This document shows, piece by piece, positions 58,870 through 64,000 of a stretch of DNA of 64,000 nt. Below the pieces are notes generated by a model. The model saw nothing but the letters and a program-made list of their open reading frames with translations. It was not told the DNA's origin and did not search any database. Position 1 is the first letter of the stretch, and each line of letters begins with the position of its first letter. The stretch spans positions 631,863,493-631,927,492 of the forward strand of contig NC_056743.1 of NCBI RefSeq assembly GCF_019279795.1. The letters run 5' to 3'. A program made the translations under genes and the position numbers. The stretch is from Protopterus annectens (Eukaryota; Chordata; Ceratodontiformes; Protopteridae).

Positions 58870-59323
58870 TGTCAGGCCATTGTCAACAGACTTTCAGATT
58901 CTGTAGCAGTGTACTGTGTAAATGTGTGTGAGTAAGGAGACAGGGAGATGTGAGTGTCATAGATCTTTTTTTAGCTAACTGCATGCTGCTACAGTTTATG
59001 CTGGTGTATCAGCTGTGTATGTTTGTAGGGTGAGACTGTGACACTTGTCACATGTGACACTTGATAGCATTTATTTGTATGCATACTGGTCCTGTGTTTG
59101 TGTCAGTAGGCCCAAGTACACTGTGATTTGAGCCACTATATATAAAATTAATGTGTGACTAGCTATCAGGATCTGTTTATAAACACAGTTGCTGTACTCA
59201 AGAGGTCAGTTGGCCTACTTGTATGTTGTCCTGACTGCAGTTCAAATGGTTCTGAGTTCATAATTTGGCAGTGATGTTTTTCACCCTAAAGGTACATCCC
59301 AGTACTGCCTGATTAATTTACAA

Positions 59324-59648
59324 ATGCATCAGCATACCAAACCTTGAACATATTTTTGCAGAATATCCAGAGTTTGTGCTATTTTTGGTCTGTTTCTCAG
59401 AACATTTGTGATTTTCTGGCAAATAACTGGGATAATCTGAGGTCTGATGTCACTAAGTAATTACATACCTTTGAGTTACAGACTTCAAATCCTTCAGAAA
59501 ATGTATGTTAAAACAAACCCTGTTACTCTGGCAACTTTCTATATTTATAAGAGCAATATTCAAAATATGTCCCTATTGTTGGGCATTTGTCCCCTATTTT
59601 GTCAGTCTTCATCTAGATTTCTTGCAGTAAGAGGTTGAGAGGTATGTG
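59324..59648 (-). mobile_element. MITE family copy, inverted, full length
   Basis: On the minus strand it starts CATACCTCTCAACCTCTTAC, contains GGGGACAAATGCCCAACAAT, AGGGACATATTTTGAATATT and TTTTCTGAAGGATTTGAAGT, and ends GGTTTGGTATGC, a diverged terminal repeat. Same family as the three copies to the left. Confidence 0.75.
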
Positions 59649-59649
59649 C

Positions 59650-60165
59650 ATCTGTAATTCCCCAGAGCTGATTTGTAGTGGTGTGTTGCTGTGACTCTAG
59701 TTGAGAAGGTCATGTGTTCATGACTCTTCAGCTTAGTCTTTTTCCCTAATGTTACACGACTGCACTGCATGATATATTTACAAAAGCAGTACTAATTCTC
59801 CACAGCTGGTTTGGCTTGGTGGTGCGTTGCTCTTACTGAAGTGCAGAGAGTCCTGGGCTTGAGAAGTGGCAGGGATCTGTTTTTTTCCCTAATGTCAAAT
59901 GACTGTAATGCATGATATATTAACAAAAGCATGAGCAAGTCTCACATCTGATTTGGTGTAGTGGTACGTTGCTCTGACTGGAGTGCACAGCCTCCTGGGT
60001 TTGAGACTTGGCAGGGATGTGTTTTTTCCCTAATGTCAAATGACTGTAATGCATGATATATTAACAGAAGCATGAGCAATTATCACGTGATTTGGTGTAG
60101 TGGTAAGTTGCTCAAACACTAGTGCACAGAGTCCTTGGTTTGAGACTTGGCAAGGCTGGTCATTT
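59650..60165 (+). repeat. Tandem tRNA-derived SINE-like array, ~140-bp units
   Basis: Four units start near 59670, 59812, 59950 and 60092. CATGATATAT recurs at 59768, 59911 and 60051 (periods 143 and 140). Each unit has an A-box-like TTGGTGTAGTGGTA and, about 40 bp on, a B-box-like GGGTTTGAGACTTGG, the pattern of a tRNA-derived pol III promoter, followed by a TTTTTTCCCTAATGTCAAATGA body. A fainter fifth unit lies at about 59180-59310, across the MITE edge. Confidence 0.75.
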
Positions 60166-60189
60166 TGTTGTTGGGCAGAACATTGGCTG

Positions 60190-60330
60190 GGTCAGATAGA
60201 GTGATTAAAGTGGTTTTAAGCAGTTTTAAACAGGTTTGCATGGTTTTGTGTGATGTTAAGCAATGTCAAGTGGAACTTAGCCCTTCTTAGCTTTGCTTAA
60301 TGGTGCTTATTCCCACTTAAACCCATGCTA
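60190..60330. repeat. Degenerate TTAAGCA/GCTTAG-rich repeat
   Basis: Short imperfect repeats such as GTTTTAAGCAGTTTTAAACAGG and GTTAAGCAATGTCAAGTGG recur with a period of roughly 20-22 bp. Similar in style to 63800-64000. Confidence 0.5.
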
Positions 60331-60602
60331 ATTCCAAAAAAAGAAAAGAAAAGAAAAAAAGGGGTGATAGGAAAGTGGTGAAATTGGGGAAAGCAGGGGG
60401 AAGAACATTATGACAAGTATCTAGAGATGTGCAGGACAGGTGTAAGAAAGGACCATAGCTCTCCATTTCTTCTACAGCAACAGCTGTGCATGTTGTGAAC
60501 AATTTGGAATTTGGAGCCTCACATCCCACAGGGAGAGGTGTGGGTGACATGACTTTGTTGATTAATTGCTGGGATTATTGAATGATAACAGAGTACATGG
60601 GA

Positions 60603-61195
60603 CTAAAATGGAGAGCTACACATGGGGCAATATTTTTTGCGTGGGACAGATGCCCTGTTTTTATTTTTTAAGGTGAGAGTGGGATATTGGAGAAGGGTTG
60701 TAGGTACATATGGGAGGGAGGTTGGGTAAGGGAGGCTGCTTCTGTAGACAGACAAGACAGCAGACAGGAGTGGTGCATGACACATTAGGGGTAAGCACCT
60801 TGGATGGGGAGGTTTGTTGGTAATCGGAGCTCCCACATGCCCCCAGATGAAAACAGTGGGACTGAGGTGCCCACCAATGGGCAGCCACCACTGCCCCATC
60901 ATGGCCCCAAAGGTGGCTGTGCAGGGGGCTGGATAACAGGGGCATGCTGCCCCTTGAGGTGCACCAGTCTGTCCACGATCTGGTGCAGGCATACATCCAA
61001 GTCCATCTGGATGACCATGTGCACCATACCTCTGAACTGTTTTCAGGTGACTGGGCCCTCTCCTCACCCACAGCGGGGGTGGGATGGGCTCTGTCCCCTG
61101 ACATGGTTCCACCCAAGGTTGGTGTAGGACCAGAAGAGGAGGCAGTTCAAGGTTGGGTCCCAGACATGCTGGGACCTGATGCTGGAGCCAGATGA
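60603..61195. other. GC-rich segment with overlapping ORFs, unassigned
   Basis: ORFs are open on both strands over this GC-rich segment (for example plus 60944-61195 with LEVHQSVHDLVQAYIQVHLD, minus 61112-60603). The plus-strand stretch has a plausible amphipathic, protein-like composition. It may be the C-terminal part of a Harbinger-type Myb accessory gene, like the one at 63200-63700, but I cannot show this. Confidence 0.35.
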
Positions 61196-63199
61196 GGTGG
61201 GACAGGCATATCTGCTGGGATCAGCCTACCCAAACGTGCTATTGTGTTGAGTTTTTTCAAAATGTATTGGTTAGTCATGAACAAAACATTTCAAAATTAG
61301 TTATAACAGCATGCATGGGTGTTCCAACTAACCCAGAACAATAGAATTGCAACAATTGCATGACAAACAGAACACATGCATACATGGAATAACAGTCTGT
61401 ATTGTGAGAGCATGTCAGTTACATTTATGACATAAGGCCATCAGCAATGGTATTTGAACAAGGTATGTTAGTATGCAACCGATTAAATATATGAAGAATA
61501 ATAAAACACAAATCCCAACATTAGGTTTTGAGAACAACATACCTGTGGTAGATGAATAATAATTATTGATGCAGATAAGGGGTGGGGGGAAGAGAAAAAA
61601 AAGTCCATTACCAACTGTATAGGCTTATATTTTTCATAGCAGTACTGCTCAGTGCTCTACAGGTCTGCCCTCACTTTACATCGACCTGAGGCATATAGCT
61701 ACCAAAACACATACAGAACTGTTAATCTGTTGGCCTGGAATGCTATAGGGCAAGCTGTGGCAACTCTAAATAAATGAGTAGAGGGGACTCATATATTTCA
61801 TAATTACATATATGACTAACAAGGTGCACCATATACTGATGTTGTGTGAGTGTGCTTATAGCATGCTTGTACTGGGATTATATCTGTGTGAAAGGTTATT
61901 GGCAACAGTGATCACTAACCATGACAGCATGAAATTTAAGAGACATGTATCAAGAAGAGTTCATAGTGTATATAGCTAGCCTGCTGTCATTTGTAAGCAT
62001 GGGGCTGGACACTGGAAAAGTTGTACACAGTTTATTACTGTACCCTTCATACAGCTTATACAAACATTTCTTTACCTGTCAGCCCTGTGGGGAAAATATA
62101 TGTTAACACTATGTGAATGTTTCTACAAATAGTTGGATTAATTGTATACAACTATAAACATATCTTAGTACCAGTCCCTGGATTCAAACCATGGTGTGTA
62201 CATGCAAAAATGAACAACATATCTATTTCTTATCACACTGAGTTTGGGGGAGCTGCTGTCTGTTGCTTGACTGATTTGTGCCTAATACATACTTGGTTAC
62301 ACAGTCTGCTTTGTAATCTAAGTGGAGTGTCACAGAAGACTGTAGTGACAGTTGAACATACATGCCTGAGATTCATGCATGACAGATAGTTAGTGTACTG
62401 TGTATTAATACTTTGAAAGCAGGTGTGCACATTTAACCCCTAGTAGATGCGAATATGTGTGATTTGTACAAACTGTAGCAGGGTGCAGGGTTGCATACCT
62501 GACCCATATACATTTGCACATCATATATTTGCAGTCTCCACCTATTACACTCTCATACTTGCCTACATTAGCATACCTACATTGAGGACTACATAGACCT
62601 GAAATGCAAAAGTTAACAGAAGACAATACTGTAGGGAACACACTATAATACATTATACATTACTAGTCAAGCTTCAGATCTTAGTGCAGGGCATATTTCA
62701 TATTTGATTGTATCTTGTATTACAGCTGCACAATCTACAGTTTTGCATTACAACTGCTTATCAGACAAACCTCAGTTAATGCATGCTGTCATAGCCATAT
62801 TTGCTGTGAAGCCCCTGTACACTTGTATTTCTTCAACAACATACCAGATTAAACACAGCAGTTTGTGGTAATAATCTTTATTTTGAGTAACATGACACAG
62901 TGCTTTATTAATGTTGAAATTCTACATTCAGTAGTACTTCATATCCTGTAGATGATGAATGATTGTCATTTATTACCTTTACAGTAGCCCTCACAGTGCA
63001 GTTTATTAGCAGGTTCATTCCTACACAGTATTAGTTCAGTATTGCATTCCTTTCATCAATAGTAGCCTGTTTGCTGCCTTCATCTGTATTACACAGGACC
63101 TGGCATTAGTCACTTATATCGATGTTGGTCTGACAAATCTATTTATTCAGTATACTCAGAACATACTATACCTAATGGCAGTAAACAATGCACTCTTTC
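61196..63199. other. Unassigned region
   Basis: No transposase, RT or tandem repeat recognised. It lies between two protein-like segments and could be the decayed interior of a DNA transposon; nothing direct supports that. Confidence 0.4.
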
Positions 63200-63700
63200 T
63201 TATTTATTGCAGTATATACACTGCAAGATAGATCTGTACACACCAGACTCTTGGCGTAGCCTCACCAGGCAGTCCACTTGGGCTTCCATGTTGCAAGTCC
63301 TCTCCTCTGCAGCTGTAGGGGAATAAAACACCCATTATGCATGCCCATCTATCACATACTCATGCTAGAATTTGGTAAAGAGATGGGTCATATACTTACA
63401 AACTACTGAGGCATTCCTGTCCTGAACATCTGGGGTCCATTGGGCCAATAGTGCCCCATTTCTCCACTTCAGGTCATCATAATGATGGCACACCTGCTCA
63501 CTAGTTCGGGGGATTCCAGTGGCATTAGTGAGGTCATGTGCCAGATGGTCCCAGGCCTCAGAGTTGTATTGGGATCCTTGGTACTGGCCCCACAGCAGTC
63601 TGTCATCATGGTGTTGCACAAGGAGCTCAGACATGACCCTGGACTCCAAAATGCCCCAGCACTGTGCCAGAAAGTGCTCTCCCTCTCCAACTCCAGCCAT
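63200..63700 (-). CDS. Two-exon Myb/SANT-like gene, apparently intact
   Basis: Exon 1 (63700-63400, or from an upstream Met at 63778) encodes a Myb/SANT-like fold: FLAQCWGILESRVMSELLVQ, NSEAWDHLAHDLTNATGIPR, TSEQVCHHYDDLKWRNGALL, with the spacing of conserved Trp/Leu residues and the QV-x(2)-HYDDLK third helix. The donor is GTAAGT at 63399 and the acceptor CCCCTACAG at 63313, giving an 87-bp intron. Splicing keeps the frame (T|CT) into AEERTCNMEAQVDCLVRLRQ, with a stop at 63200-63202. There are no internal stops. Such proteins are DNA-binding partners of Harbinger-type transposases; no transposase is visible here. Whether it is expressed is unknown. Confidence 0.6.
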
Positions 63701-63789
63701 AGCTCCTACAGTGATTAAACTCCAACAGCTTCTGGTTGTATTCCCACCTGTGTGGTTTAAATAGTGCCATATTCCCACCCTTTGCCATC

Positions 63790-64000
63790 ATTGAATCATT
63801 TTATAAAATGCTGAGCAAAGCTGAGCAGTGTGCAAACCCACTAATCTGAGTTAAGCAGTGCTTAAGGTGGCAAATGCTGAGCATTGCTTAGCAGTGCACA
63901 AATCCACTTAGCTGAGCTGAATACTGCTTAGAATGGAACTTCTTAGCACTGCTCAAACCAGCTAAGCAGAGCTAAGCACTGCTGGGTATTGTTCAGCCAG
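63790..64000. repeat. Degenerate GCTAAGCA-type short tandem repeat
   Basis: Imperfect 10-12-bp repeats of GCTGAGCA/GCTTAGCAG type run to the window edge (AGCAAAGCTGAGCAGTG, GCTAAGCAGAGCTAAGCAC). It continues beyond the window. Confidence 0.7.

Noticed and set aside
59150..59320. A genuine tRNA gene
   Set aside because: B-box-like GAGTTCATAAT is degraded and no cloverleaf can be drawn; it is at best a decayed SINE unit.
60603..61116. Long minus-strand ORFs as a proline-rich protein
   Set aside because: GC-rich segment with open frames on both strands; no evidence favours the minus strand.

Overview
This 64-kb window looks like intergenic DNA from a large, repeat-rich vertebrate genome, most likely a non-mammalian one (amphibian, lungfish or fish type). 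I find no host single-copy gene that I can support. The window is a pile-up of retrotransposons, DNA-transposon derivatives and tandem repeats: Penelope-like elements (PLEs) with GIY-YIG endonucleases, an RTE-like LINE, at least seven copies of one CR1/L2-group LINE (called LINE B here), an older L2/Rex1-like LINE (LINE A), an R4/Dong-like LINE remnant, Myb/SANT-domain accessory genes of the Harbinger type, MITEs, a tRNA-derived tandem array and several satellites. Many nonsense changes are of the CGA-to-TGA type, which fits a CpG-methylating vertebrate genome.

Layout. 1190-7732: an RTE-like LINE (10-bp target duplication ATATGACTAT) split by a composite Penelope insertion (1699-6356, 14-bp target duplication). 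That insertion holds two PLEs from different families, placed head to head. 9260-22930: remains of LINE A on the minus strand. It is interrupted by a foldback element (9790-10177), two LINE B copies (11458-12130 and 20395-22495) and a 7.8-kb satellite of 55-bp units (12176-19975). 23784-24008: a 45-bp minisatellite. 24200-28540: LINE 3' fragments and a hAT-type MITE with an 8-bp target duplication. 28950-30320: R4-like remnant. 30605-35726: a nearly complete minus-strand PLE with two direct pseudo-LTRs and a third, inverted one, flanked by a 12-bp target duplication. 38576-41855: the longest plus-strand LINE B copy. 42600-46200: a degenerate ~210-bp tandem array, split by another LINE B and carrying long (GT)n tracts. 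46241-51870: MITE and PLE fragments, LINE B pieces and a broken Myb/SANT-like gene. 51870-56900: a minus-strand LINE B with a repeat-containing 5' region. 57370-60160: MITE family copies and a tandem tRNA-like SINE array. 63200-63700: a small two-exon Myb/SANT-like gene without visible damage.

How the parts relate. The target duplications and interruptions give a relative chronology (LINE A before LINE B; RTE-like LINE before the PLE composite). The PLEs carry hammerhead-ribozyme-like motifs in their terminal repeats. The most unusual structure is the pair of PLE insertions whose two outer ends are both 3' ends. In one of them the two arms come from different PLE families inside a single target duplication.
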